Assembly: GCA_964007475.1 (NCBI GenBank)
Contig: OZ023273.1
Location: 39,929,525-39,993,524 of the forward strand
Direction: 5' to 3'
DNA from: Hybos culiciformis
Lineage: Eukaryota > Arthropoda > Insecta > Diptera > Hybotidae
Length of the DNA stretch: 64,000 nt
In this document: piece after piece, positions 22,809 to 35,130 of the stretch
Position numbering within the stretch: the stretch's first letter is position 1
Layout of the letters: each line of letters opens with the position of its first letter
The notes under the pieces: model-generated
Told to the model about the DNA's origin: nothing
The model's database searches: none
What the model saw: the letters and a program-made list of their open reading frames with translations, nothing else
Program-made: the position numbers and the translations under genes

Positions 22809-25800
22809 ATAATTAATTTGTTCTAAAAGCAAAATAAAAATTATCCACTAACCGAAGCCTGTGTGAATAAATAAAATTAAACTTTGGCAATGTCATAAGA
22901 AATTTTCCAAATTAGAATAATATGTTTGCTTGTGAAACCAATTTATGTTAACATTAATCAAAAGGAAATGTTTTAGTTGTATAGTTTTTAACTATACAAA
23001 TTCTAGAAACCAATAAGACAAAATAAATGTTGTAACCACTAAAATTATGTTACACTTAATGAAAATTGATAGTTTTATTTTGCAAAGCAAAAATAATGAA
23101 AAAAGAAGTTTAGAAAAACAATTTTGGTGTATAAAAGTATTTTAATTTATTCACCAATAAAGCAGAACAAATACAAGATTTAATTTTTAAATTTTTAAAT
23201 AATTCGACTGTAGGGTTGAGAAAATGTAATTTAAATTATTTATATGTATAAAATACATTTTTTGTTTTCTATTAAAATATTAAATTGGAAATAATCAGAG
23301 AACAACAAGATATGTGTTTAAATTAGACCGGGTGGCAAGCCTTGACTAAATACATATTGGTGAACATTCTTTCGTGAATTATAGTATATATTTAATCTTT
23401 TTTGTTTTTTTTTTTGGTACTTAGCATTGCCTAATTCCATTATATATTGCTTTAATAAAAAGAAAAGAAAAATAAATATGTGGTTAGCATAATGAAAAGA
23501 ATTCACTTTTATTTGGGTTGGCAAACAAATAGGAAGATTTCAACAAAATCTCATACATCATAAATATTATTGTTATTATTAATAAACCAAAATAAAAGAG
23601 TAAAAACCATAAGAAAAATCCTTGAAATAATTTAAATGAATAATAATATTTTGGAATAAAAATCATAATAATAAAGAAAATAATGTGGAAAAATGAGTCA
23701 CAAAGTAAGTAATTTCCCTTTTTCATTTCCTTTAAAAAAATATAATAATGTGTATAAAATATATTTTCATTCAAATGTGTATACATATATTATACAAATT
23801 GTGTGTAAGCATGTTCAAATATAAAAATATGTTTATGCTTATTAATTTTTTTGTTATTTCCTTCATAAATTGTCATAACAATAATGTACTTGATTAAGAA
23901 CTCATGTCTATGTTTAAAATTAGATCTTTGTCAATATATACCCTCCAGACAAAAAAACATGATAATATAAATATTTTTAATAAACCATTTAAATTATTTT
24001 TAGCACATGAATTTAAGATGTAAAAAAAATAAGTTCTAAACACAATAATCTTGAGCGGAGACTAAGTATTATAAAATTTAACGCGAATAATTAGTTTAAT
24101 TCATTATGTGATTGAAATGTTTTTTATGTGCATATAGCAAAACAATATTCTGTAGAATCGAAAATAAGTAAATTGCGTTTACACGCTTATGCAATTTGCG
24201 ACAATTGACTTGCATAGTTCTATATTAATCACATTTGCATAAGTAAATCATTGTATGTAAACGATACCATGTATAAAAAAAAACAAATATTATTGAAAAC
24301 AGATATTTAAACTAATTAAAATCAGTACCTACAACATACATACATAACTAAAATAATCTTCACAAAGCTATAAAAGCAATTATAAAGTTCCTTGCTCTAT
24401 CTGCAGATAGATAATAAACTTGCTTCAAACAGCTAGACAATTGTATTTTTTGGTATTTTTAGCTGGATGACAAAATCACTAAAAGGCATTTCACAAAGGT
24501 GCCCCATTGACGAATCTGCCTTAGTTTGCCTTTTTCATTACATATTTCTTTTTGTAGTTTCAATTTGTTTTTGTAGTTTTTTTAATCAAGGATTCTCATC
24601 TGATTTGAATTAAATGATGTCAAGGTGTTACGTCAATCCGATTTATAAACACATTATGTACAATGTGTACGAGATTTTAACAAGAAAATAGTTTCATGAA
24701 AAAAACATGAATTTAAGTGTCATTAGTTATTCTTAAAAAAAAAAAAAAAACTTATTTAACACACACCATATTCTTTTGACATTTTCAAGTAGGTTTAATT
24801 AAAAATTTATAATATCTTTCTTTGCCGCAGTATTCAGAAAGAAGAAATTTATGTTGTTATACAATATGAGAGCAAGAAAATGCGAAATTTTCTGTTCGCT
24901 TTCAAATTACCTCAATAAATAATTAATAAGTTATTTTCTTGCTAAGTTATACAGATTTAATATATACAACTAAAGGGACCAGAGAGGCCTGTTTTTATTC
25001 AGATAGAAATTCGAAAGCTGTTCTTTTTATTTATAACTTAAAAAAAGATTAACCTCCAAGATTATCTATAATGGAGTTATCTATCTATCTAATGAAGTCC
25101 TGATACAACACTAATGTATATTATGTGTAAAATAAAAAATTGTTTTAAAATACATATTTTAAAAAATTTTCCTCTTTATCTCTAAAATGTTCAATGAAAT
25201 TTCATTCTAATTAAAAAAATATATATAAGTATATTTAATAACTTGTTCTATTTCGATTTCTATGATTTATTTAGTTTCAAATATAATTTACGCCAATTAA
25301 TAAAAGTTATTCAATCAACATCGGATAAATAAAATGAATATTCAATTAATTTTATTTATCCGCAAATTCTTTATATTAATTTACAAAATTAGCAGTTTCC
25401 CGTGGTTTATTTTTTTAATTTTCCGCATAAATTTCAGTGTTATGATGATATTAAAAGTTGAAAAAAAAAAAAAAAACAAACTACCTAAATATACAAAATT
25501 ATGTTTTTGAAGAAATCCTTATTAGATTTTATGATACCATTGTGTAATAGAGGAAATTTTATAAAAATTTATTATTATTTAAATAATACGTTAAGATAAT
25601 TGAAGATTAGAACCTTGGATGCGAGCTATCAAATTTAAGATTATTATTATTTACATTATTTTTAATATACTTGTACGTATATTATAATGTTATTTACATA
25701 TAAGATTTATATTGAAATTTCGAAATTTTAAAGGAAATATTATATTTTCATGAAAATGAAAAATTAGAAAATAATAGACAGTTTTTTTTTTAAATTTATA

Positions 25801-25973
25801 TAAAGATATTTTTAAAAGGATAACTTTTGATCTCGTAGGCATTACTGCTATTCTTAAAATAAAAAATGTTTTCTTCTTTTTTTTATTAAACCTTAATTTA
25901 CATATGAATGATAAGTTTTTTCAATAATTAATTGAGTGAAATAAGATTCTACATCATAAAAAAAGAAACATGT
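22809..25973. other. AT-rich DNA, no recognisable gene
   Basis: No long frame, RNA gene or repeat recognised. Two minus-strand open frames at 23318-23786 encode Phe/Ile/Tyr-rich sequence of the kind expected from AT-rich noncoding DNA. Confidence 0.5.
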
Positions 25974-26349
25974 ATAGTAGATTACAATACATGTTAAGAA
26001 AATTTGTTATTACAACGAGTTGTGTATACACAAAAACACATAGACACGAGACAAGTGTCTATGTGTTTTTGTGTATATACACAACGAGCTGTATAACAAA
26101 TTTTATTAACATATTTTGTATACTGTTTTAATGTGCATGTGAGAGGTAGCTGCAATCAACACATTTGCAATGCAAAAAATAAACAAAAGTTCAAAATGAA
26201 GTAAGTAAATAAAATTTACTTAATACGGAGAATGTAAATAAAATTTACTTAATTAAATAATTACATGTGCATTGACGCATGTAATATACCATTTACCGAG
26301 CTAAATTTACGATTGTAAATACAACTTACTGATCACATGCCCATTAAAA
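25974..26349 (+). mobile_element. Foldback-headed element, copy D (short form, 376 bp)
   Basis: Has both fixed ends, ATAGTAGATTACAATACATG and CCCATTAAAA, and the outer head stem (ACACAAAAACACATAGACAC and its complement), but the inner hairpin is reduced to a few bases. The interior consists of only the TTCAAAATGAAG segment and two short GTAAATAAAATTTACTTAAT-like repeats before the tail. It is the minimal complete unit in the window and so is useful for defining the family. Confidence 0.85.
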
Positions 26350-27805
26350 TTTTATACGTATGAAACTACTTGAATACATTAAATAACTGAACTACTTGAA
26401 TACATTAAATAACTCTACGTCTACAAGTACATGTATGAATATACATTTCTATATACAAAGTTTATAAAAATTAAAATTACAATTACTTTTTTAATAAGAA
26501 TTTCTATGTCAAGAAAGTTCAAAATTTTATTTATAAAGTTCTATGTAAAGAATGCAAAAACACCTACAATGGTTTAAAAAATTGTGCAAGAAAAATGTAT
26601 TGAATTTTTTTGGTTAATTTTACGTGTTTCAAATACTTTTCTATATCTATATTCTATATATATTAGATATTACAACTTATACTTGAACTTTATTTGAAAA
26701 ATAACCACAACATAAAAAATTGGCATAAGGTCACGTTTTCAAAATATTTATTATTATTCGAAAGGGATTCGATTTGTAGAAATAGTTCTGAAAAATTATT
26801 AATTTCAATATTATGCATTTTTTGAATACTAAATAGATTATATATTTTTTGTTTCCATTTATATTTACCATCAAACATATACAATTATGTTACAAGAATG
26901 CATGATTTTTATGTTGAATATGCATATTGTTCATTATCCGGTTTATTAAATGTTATGCTAAATGAATAAATTACAAATTTTTGTTCGTTTTTATACAAAC
27001 AAAAATTATCAAAAAGGATGTTAGGTGTATCATGAAGTATAGATAGATCATAAAAGTACATCGTAGAAATCGTTCGAAATCGTAATGAAAGAAATTTGTA
27101 ATGTATTTTTTGGAGTAGACCATTTTTTACATCGATATTGAAATACTGTAAAAAAACAGTTTATACTTTAATTTAAGTCTTTAAAAAGAAAAATTAAATA
27201 TCGAGTTATGTTGAACAAATTTTGAATAAAAAAAAAAAAAATTTGTTTTGGTATCTTTAAAATAGTTAACTATAATTTCGTTTTCATAAAAAATAATTAC
27301 CAAAACCTTTCAAAAATATAAAATTTATATGTTTTAAATTTTTTTAAAAGATTTAATATATTCCATATCTTGTGATCAAAAATTAATTAATTAATGATTA
27401 TTTAGTCAAATAATATTTGGCAAAAAAACCATTTCACGAAAAACTGTTTGAAAAAAAGTTCTGCGATCGGAATATCTTATAATCGGCACAGCATATTTTT
27501 CCAATTATTTATTACTACAAGCTATCTGATTTCCCGAATTTAATTATTATCTTCTACTTAATATATAAAAATCTATCGTTCGGAGCATTTGTTTGCAAAT
27601 CTCAAGATCCTGTGGACCAATCGACACCATATTTTGATCGTATTTTAGTTTGATCTGCAATGCAAGAAAATTTCTTTTCAGTTTGGAGCAGTGGGTGGCG
27701 TTAGTGTTGAGATATATCGAAAAAACATATTTATAAGCATTATTTAATTTTTTATGTGACAAATGTTTTATTTTTATAATTCCTGCATTTATGTCAAAAT
27801 TCGGC
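26350..27805 (-). other. AT-rich DNA; one unassigned minus-strand open frame
   Basis: The only item of note is a 91-codon minus-strand frame at 27547-27822. Its second half, with CSKLKRNFLALQIKLKYDQ and QDLEICKQMLRTIDFY, has a more protein-like composition than other short frames here. I recognise no family. The MITE at 27814 interrupts it just after its N-terminus. It could be a decayed exon or chance. Confidence 0.35.
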
Positions 27806-27813
27806 GTAAAGAG

Positions 27814-28050
27814 CAAGATCAATCCATACAGGTTGCGTAATGTTGAACAAAAAGGGGGAAAAAATGGCCGCGGCTCTGGCGTTGATATTCAATTTCCATA
27901 TATTGTTCCATATATTGTTGTTGTTTTTTTCATTTTTTTCTTGAAAAATGCAAATTATATATAGAAAAATTGAACAGCTGGATATGACTTACGTCACTTG
28001 ACATTTCTCATAAAAATCACTTATTACGCAACCTGTATGGATTGATCTTG
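27814..28050. mobile_element. MITE with 8-bp target duplication (hAT- or P-like)
   Basis: Terminal inverted repeats CAAGATCAATCCATACAGGT at the left and its complement at the right (28 bp, through GCGTAAT). A perfect 8-bp duplication GTAAAGAG flanks it (27806-27813 and 28051-28058). The interior is short and noncoding with a GC-rich patch (ATGGCCGCGGCTCTGGCG). TSD length and CA..TG ends fit hAT or P superfamilies. 237 bp. Confidence 0.92.
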
Positions 28051-28058
28051 GTAAAGAG

Positions 28059-29529
28059 CAATAACAGAAAAAAGAGTTAAGTTATCCTTTGGGTAATACC
28101 TTAACTTGAAGAATCATATTATAAATAGTAAAAGAGTATTTAAAAAATTTAAATTACTTTAGATAAAAATATTGCAGATTTAAAAAAATATTTTTTTTTG
28201 TTTTATAAAATGTGGGCATTCTCACTGCTTTTCTATTAGATTACTGAAATAACGTATAGTTTAGCTATATTTGTCTATGGATCAATAAACAATATAGCAT
28301 ACATTTTAAGATACATAAAAAAATTATAAAAACATCTTATTTTTAAATGCAAACACGAAGTCATTAATTAATAATTTATTATTATTTTATGATTAAAGAA
28401 ATAAAGACGTTTACTTATTAATATATCGAAAACCCCATCTGATGCTTATTATATTTAAAAAAAAAAACTCAATAAAATAACAGAAACATGTGAATTGCTT
28501 TATTTAAGGACATTTGGATTTTTGGAATTAAAAAAAAAAAAAAGAAACAATTTTTTGATAAATAAACAATCAAATAGAATTCCTAAGAATTTGAAGAAAC
28601 CTTTTCTTAAATACATTTTTTCTCCCTTATGATGAAATTATTATTATTATTATTATTTTTTTTAATTCAAGTATAAATATACATACATACATAATATACA
28701 TTTTAACCTAAACCTTATGGAATTTTATTCAAACTGAAAGCCTTCATATAAAAAAATAATTTTTTATTCAAAATATTTTTTTTCATTTGAATAAGATTCC
28801 AAATTTTATCATAATTTAAAAAGTTCGAAAATTGAATGAAAGGAGGGTAAACTTTAATTTTACTTTTATTTTACTAACTTCTTTATTACAAAATTTTATA
28901 TATTATTTCTTTCACATATGAAGAAATATGTAATTCTCAAAAAGAACCATCACCGTGCTTTTGCTTAAGATCCGAAATATATGAAGTCTATATTTTAGTT
29001 TATTTTTGGCCTTGCTAAGCCAAGTTAAAAATTAAATTCAAACTCAATTTTTATATTAAATAGAATTGTTAGTTTTAGACTTTAGAATTTAGAATTTATA
29101 GGCTAAAACATTATTTTTGAAATTTCTCTTTACGTTATTTTCGTTCAAATAAAAATTGCTTACATATTTTATTAGTTTTAGATTATTTTATATTTTCTGT
29201 TTCCCATAGACTTTTCCCTTCCATAAAAAAGGTTTATTTATTTATCCATATTTTCATTTTTTTTAATTTAAAAATCAATACACGCACCCTTGAAGGATGA
29301 ATTCTTTTATAATGTAGGCCGATTTATTTTGAAAATATCGAAATTTTTATTTTCTGATAAAAATAAAAAAAAAAGGGAAATCAAAATCATAAAAAAAAGG
29401 ATATGCGTCCTTAATTTTTATTAAGAAAGGATCTAAAACATACAGCATAGTTACAGTTATTATGATGAATGGTATGCGATGAATTCTTTATAAATATAAA
29501 ACTTTACCTGGGGATTATACTAGACAGTA
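28059..29529. other. AT-rich DNA, no recognisable gene
   Basis: Homopolymer and simple-sequence rich; nothing recognisable. Confidence 0.55.
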
Positions 29530-30833
29530 ATAGTAGATTACAATACATGTTAATCAAATTTGTTATACAGCTCGTTGTGTATACACACAAACACATAGAC
29601 ACGAGTGTCTATTGACGAGTGTCTATGTGTTTGTGTGTATACACAACGAGCTGTATAACAAATTTGATTAACATGTATTGTATACTGCTTTAATGTGCAT
29701 GGGAGAGGAAGTTGAAAACAATACATTTACAATGAAAAAAATAAACAAAAAAGTTCAAAATGAAGCAAGGAAATAAAATTTAATTAATACGGAAGTAAAT
29801 TTATTTCTCGAAATGATTTCAAACCGGATGATTTAAGATCAGCTAATTCCTAAAATATTAAAAAAAAATTAGTAATTTTTCCAAAAAAAATTATTCATTT
29901 TCTTTTTTGCAAAAAAAAAATCGAATAATTTTTTTTTAGAAAAATTACTAATTTTTTTTTTATTATTTTAGGAACTAATGGTCTTCTTAAATTTTATTTA
30001 ATTTTATTTTTAATTATTAAAAGAAATAATAATAATTTTATAATTATTTTTTTTTATAATTAAAAATAAAATCAAATAATAATTATATAATTATAATTTA
30101 TATTTACAATAAATAATCTCCTTGTTGCTGCCATTTTCCTCGTTTGTTGATAAAAGAAAAAAAAATTCCTACTTGACAATTGACAGCAAACTTTATAATG
30201 ACAACAAAGATATTTTCAGGGTTACCTTTATTTTTTTGAATAAAAATAAGTGCAATTTTTGAAGTATGGTTTAAATTTTTGTACTAAAATCCAACCACAC
30301 TCGTTTAAAAATTTAGTAGTAGAGGTTCGAAGATCCTTTAAAAATAGTAGATTGAAACAAATGTTAAGAAAATTCATCGACTGATCGACTGGCCGCTTTT
30401 TAGAAAAAAAAAATAGTCGCGTATTTTTTTATTGGTTTTTTTTTTTTTTTTTTTTGTTTACTCAGAGGGAAAATATAGATTAGCTCAGAGGGAAAATATA
30501 GATTTTTAGCATTATAAACTAAGCTTTGTTTGACATTGATATGATGCATGTGAGAGGTATACATTTGCAATTTTTTATTTTTTTTTTGGTATTTGTCTGT
30601 ATTGAAATATTGTGAGTGTGAGTGATATTATTTTTGTTTATAGTATTACGCAGTTCAAAATGAAGAATTTAAATACAATATAGAGCAATGTAAATACAAT
30701 TTACATCACAGGGAAATGTAAATACAATTTACATTCCTCTATAATTGCATGTGTATTGATGCATGTAATGGACCATTTATCGAGCTAAATTTGCGAATGT
30801 AAATACAACTTACCGAAGCCCTGCGCATTAAAA
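29530..30833 (+). mobile_element. Foldback-headed element, copy C (long form, two heads)
   Basis: Starts ATAGTAGATTACAATACATG and ends GCGCATTAAAA. The head hairpin has perfect 64-bp arms. An internal AT-rich palindrome (about 29850-29972) is followed by a second head-like start near 30345 (ATAGTAGATTGAAACAAATG), which lacks the outer hairpin and instead reads into CGACTGATCGACTGGCCGC. The tail carries three short GTAAATACAATTTACAT-type repeats. It is nearly identical over its length to copy E in inverse orientation and to copy F. No coding sequence. Confidence 0.87.
29539..29682. repeat. Perfect 64-bp inverted repeat at the head of copy C
   Basis: Arms 29539-29602 and 29619-29682 are exact complements by eye, separated by 16 bases (GAGTGTCTATTGACGA). 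In copies A, B, E and F the two arms differ and enclose a further 30-bp inner stem. Here the left arm carries the variants of the right arm (ACAGCTCG in place of CTTGCGAG), so one arm appears to have been rewritten from the other. Confidence 0.9.
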
Positions 30834-32995
30834 CTTATTTGTGTTAGTGCATTTTTATTACTATTTTTAATTTCAATTCACTGTCTTCTATGCTGTTCGG
30901 ATTTAAAGCTGGACAATATAGAAGACAGGACAGTCTGAAAAAAAAATCTGGACAGTTGAAAAGACAAAGGCTAGATTTTTTTTCTTAAAAACACATACAA
31001 AAAACAAACACAACGATCCCCTTTCCGGACAGTTCACTGTCTAATGTAATTTGTGGGTTAAGAATTTATTGTGGGTTTTTGTATATTAAAATAAAGCGTG
31101 AAATTCTCAAATTTTTGACAATAAAAAAATTTCAAAACTTTTAAATTTCTTAAATTATTTTTATGTATATGTATCTACACTTAACCAACATTCGCGCTTA
31201 TGAATATATCCGTTAGTTTCCAACTTTTTTTTGAATCCAAAAAAAAGGTAAGTCTCTGGATTTATATTTTTTTTATATATAGTTTATTTCTCACTGTTAA
31301 ATATTTAACGATAGAATAATTTGAAATGTTTGAATTTATTTAAGCAAAATGATTGTTGCTTTTATCGATTTCTAGAATAAATAATTATCGAAAACAAAAA
31401 ATAAATAATTTGATATATTGAGTTATACGCAAATTCGTACTTTTGCGATTTCGCGAATGCGAAAATTTTTTAATACATGAAGTCGTCTATTAACCGTCAA
31501 TTAAATATTTTTATCGCTATTCATAAAAAAGACTTCTTCCAATACTTTCTCTGGTGACGGGATATGGATAATATTGGTCAAAAAATTTAATATTTCGTTC
31601 AACTCATTTGGAAATAAATTAATATTAAAAATTTTTATTTTTACTTTTCGAACAATTTAGAATTTTATACAATTATCAATTTGATACACAGCGATGTATC
31701 CTATTTGAGAAAACGAACTTAAAAAACTATAAAATTTGAAAATTATTTCAATTTTAGAATTAATTGAAATATGTGTATGCACCTCGTTAATATTATGACT
31801 GCAGTGCTGTTGTAGCTGTAGGTATTATGAATCGTTTTTCTAAATTTGTTAAAGCATTATTATGACATTGATTGGTAATCTGAAAAACATCTTTATAAAA
31901 ATAAAGATTTTATAGGTATAGTTTAGTTAGAAAATAATTATGTTATTAAAAAAGATATAAATAGTATTAATTTAATAAAATATAAAACCACAAAATAAAT
32001 ATTTACTTTTTTAAAAACTATTTACAAAACTTTTCTGGAATTTCGTACTTCAAAATGCAAATTAAAAAGAAAACAAAATATCGAAATTACAAGCTCCATT
32101 TTTCAACTTCAATCATTAATTATTTCAGACTAAAAATCTTGAGAAGCTAATTACTTTATGTAAACATCTTGTTTATATTTGAAAATTGTTGCACTAAAAT
32201 AACTAAAACCAATTGTTTGTAAAATTTAAGCGAATTATCCAATATTTATAATATTTAATTTTATACGAATAAAATTTTAATATATAGAGATTAAATAGTC
32301 TAAATAGAAATTTAAATTTATGAATAAATATTGATAATAATGATAAGCTTTAAAAATTTTATTAAGTCTAGAAAGCTTTAAAAACAAATCTTTTTTATGT
32401 ACTTTGAAAAATAAGAAAATATTTTTTTTTTTTTTACTGAAAATTTTATCCAAAGGTCAAGGTTAAATTTTCATTTTAGAAAAAAAAAAAAAAAGAAGCA
32501 AAGTTTATCCTTTTTATGTACCTACTCTGAATTCACCTTGCCTTCGTATAATTTGTTAAATTTTCTCTCTGAAATATTAAATTCCCTATTTTGAAAAAGA
32601 TTATTTACGTGTCATTTTCTTATATATGTATTATCTAATTACTTTTTAAGTAATTACATTCAAGGATTCTATACAGCATCTGGACTATCCTTAAGAATTG
32701 TAGAGAATCACCGGATTATACGGATGGTAAAACAACACATTCAGATAAAAACTTAAGTTAAAACATTGATATATGAAACTATATGGTTTGAAATATAAAA
32801 GAATATATAGAATGAGAACTGATGATAATATGCGATGCCACGAAATTGATAGAAAAGATCTGGGAAGAATATAAATTAATTAGATAAGAGATTGAAGACT
32901 TAATTATTGTGACAAACTTATCATACGAGAAAGTAATATTCGAGATATTGTTGATTTTTTTTAAATACTTTCCTTTTTTTTATTCGATTTTATGT
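30834..32995. other. AT-rich DNA, no recognisable gene
   Basis: A patch at 30870-31060 has related CTGTTCGGA/CCGGACAG words and a repeated TTCACTGTCT and may be a small decayed transposon, but the ends are not clear. The rest shows nothing recognisable. Confidence 0.45.
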
Positions 32996-33225
32996 AGTAA
33001 ACACAATTGGGGCGACAGCGATAGCGACATTGTCGCCTGGCGACAAATTAGAAATGTTTCTATTTTGTCGCCGGGCGACAACGACAACCATATATTGTTT
33101 TTGTTTATTTTTCTATTTGTTTATTTTTTTCCTGTTTTCGTAATTGTGTTCACTCCAGTGATATCACTGTCGTTGTCGTTGTAGTCGTCGTTGTTGCCGT
33201 CGTTGTCGCCCCAATTGTGTTTACT
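32996..33225. mobile_element. Palindromic MITE rich in GCGACA motifs
   Basis: Ends AGTAAACACAATTGGGGCGA and its complement. The subterminal parts are packed with GCGACA and TGTCGC/GTCGTTGTCG units, so the element is a GC-rich island in AT-rich DNA and could form a 230-bp hairpin. No coding capacity; a 91-codon frame crossing it is incidental. Confidence 0.82.
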
Positions 33226-33482
33226 CCTTTAAGAAGAATTATTATGATTCTTTTTTAAAATGAAAAAACTTATTTAAATTTTACTATCTTAAAGGAAACC
33301 CCAAACATTTAAATATAATAACCACTTTTGGTTGCTTCGAATAATTTTATGTGTTTTTTTTTTTAACTTCTAGGGACTTTTTAGTTCGAAATAAAACTGC
33401 ATATTTCTTTTGGGAATTTATCCTTTTTTTTAAAACAAAAAAGTTAACCAATTTTATTCTTAAGTTTTTTAGTAAACAATAC
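33226..33482 (+). repeat. 257-bp direct duplication, first copy
   Basis: From CCTTTAAGAAGAATTATTAT to TTAGTAAACAATAC. Matches 33810-34066 without a difference that I can see. It starts exactly at the right end of the palindromic MITE. Confidence 0.92.
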
Positions 33483-33809
33483 TTTTTATTGGTAAATATT
33501 ATAGAAATTATTTTAGTTTTCTGATTTTTGATGAAAAACAAACTTTAAACAACAAACAACAAACGTCAAATTCTTTTTACACGACCTAATGTCAAAATTT
33601 ATCTTGAAAAAAATGTTCAAAACATTCTTTGCAAGATAAATTTTTGAAATAAAATTTATTTGAGTGAAAATATTTTCATACAATTTTTACTCAGATAAAT
33701 TTCCATTTATCTTCAGTTGGGTACCGATAAATTAAATTCACTCAACTAAAATTTATCTCAGATAAAATTTTATATGAAAAAGTTGATTTTATCTCCAGTT
33801 GAATACCGG
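33483..33809. other. Spacer between the two duplicated copies
   Basis: 327 bp with alternating TTTATCT and AGATAAA words around CAGTTGGGTACCG and CAGTTGAATACCGG. This suggests an old MITE whose right end is GATAAAATCAACTTTTTC-like, but its partner end is not identifiable. Confidence 0.4.
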
Positions 33810-34066
33810 CCTTTAAGAAGAATTATTATGATTCTTTTTTAAAATGAAAAAACTTATTTAAATTTTACTATCTTAAAGGAAACCCCAAACATTTAAATAT
33901 AATAACCACTTTTGGTTGCTTCGAATAATTTTATGTGTTTTTTTTTTTAACTTCTAGGGACTTTTTAGTTCGAAATAAAACTGCATATTTCTTTTGGGAA
34001 TTTATCCTTTTTTTTAAAACAAAAAAGTTAACCAATTTTATTCTTAAGTTTTTTAGTAAACAATAC
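33810..34066 (+). repeat. 257-bp direct duplication, second copy
   Basis: Identical by eye to 33226-33482; the sequence diverges abruptly after AACAATAC. Perfect identity means a recent duplication, recent conversion, or an assembly artefact. Confidence 0.92.
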
Positions 34067-34345
34067 GTTTTAAGAATTTAATTATTTACTTTTTCAAAGT
34101 TTTTTTATAAAAGAAAGTTTATTATAGAGTAAAAAAAAAATCGCATTAAATTCTTTTCACATATAAATAAATATATTAAAAAATAAACATTTAACATTTC
34201 AAGAGTTTACAAAAATAGAGTCCTTGACATATTTAGTTCCTGAAGTTGTCATTATATAGAATATCGAGTTAAAAAAAGTTGGTAATTGTTGACAAATTTA
34301 TGTAAGAAATGTTTGGCACTTTTAAAGAAATAGATTACAATTGGT

Positions 34346-34517
34346 AGCTACTAGCATAGATGAAGAATAGTATCAGATGGTAAACTTCCATACATCGTGT
34401 TTTAAGTTTGATATTTCAAAAAATGGTATTTTCTTGTGAGGGTATTAGTGAAACAAAATAAAAACAGCTTTAAATTTTCAATGTATTTAGTAAACATATT
34501 TTTACATTTGCACTCAA
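34346..34517 (+). mobile_element. Fragment of a CATAGAT-ended MITE, copy 1
   Basis: Runs from TAGCTACTAGCATAGATGAA through ATTTCAAAAAATGGTATTTT to GCACTCAAC. It matches 40387-40551 in inverse orientation. Its first 50 bases and the GTATTTTCTTGTGAGGGTAT core resemble the nested MITE at 22413, so all three belong to one superfamily; the right arm is replaced here. Confidence 0.7.
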
Positions 34518-34879
34518 CTCAAATAAATACAAAATAATAAATAAAAAATCATATTGAAGCTAAATACACAAATGAAATTGTGTATACAAAAAAATGCATA
34601 ATAAAAATAATACACGGATTATAACTTTCTATTTTACAGGAGATTTTAACTAACATATTTTTTCCTTTTGCTTTATTTTTATTTACAACTAAAAATCAAT
34701 ATTTGGATGAATCGATCATTTGCCGATACGAGTGATTTTGTAACAATTTACCTTTTTTTTTTTTGATTTTCTGTTTCAACTAAATAAAATTAAATTTTTT
34801 TAAAATAATAATGTTTTCTTTAATGACTGGAAGATACTCGTTGATATAAAGAAATATAATAATTTCGGTTCTTATAGAG

Positions 34880-35122
34880 CAGGGGTGCTTAAAGGTTTAT
34901 GTGGTGAGCCGCATGTTCGAAAATCGTAAAATTCTGTAGAGCCGAAAAATTATCAATGCAAACTTAAATTTAAAATTTATTATAATAATGAATATGTGCA
35001 CAAAAATCTGAAAAATTATAAGAAAATTATATAATAAAATACAAAATTTCAGTTAAACTTAATAATTTATTGAGCCACAACAAAAATTCAAAGAGCCGCA
35101 TGCCGCAGTTTGGGCTTGTCTG
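34880..35122. mobile_element. hAT-type MITE with 8-bp target duplication (243 bp)
   Basis: Left end CAGGGGTGCTTAAAGGTTTA; right end, reverse-complemented, CAGACAAGCCCAAACTGCGG. TTATAGAG is repeated at 34872-34879 and 35123-35130. GAGCCGCATG-type words occur near both ends, as in the larger relic at 57588. Noncoding. Confidence 0.92.
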
Positions 35123-35130
35123 TTATAGAG

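Noticed and set aside
30870..31060. Small transposon with TTCACTGTCT flanks
   Set aside because: The direct repeat is suggestive, but the inverted ends match over only about 8 bases.
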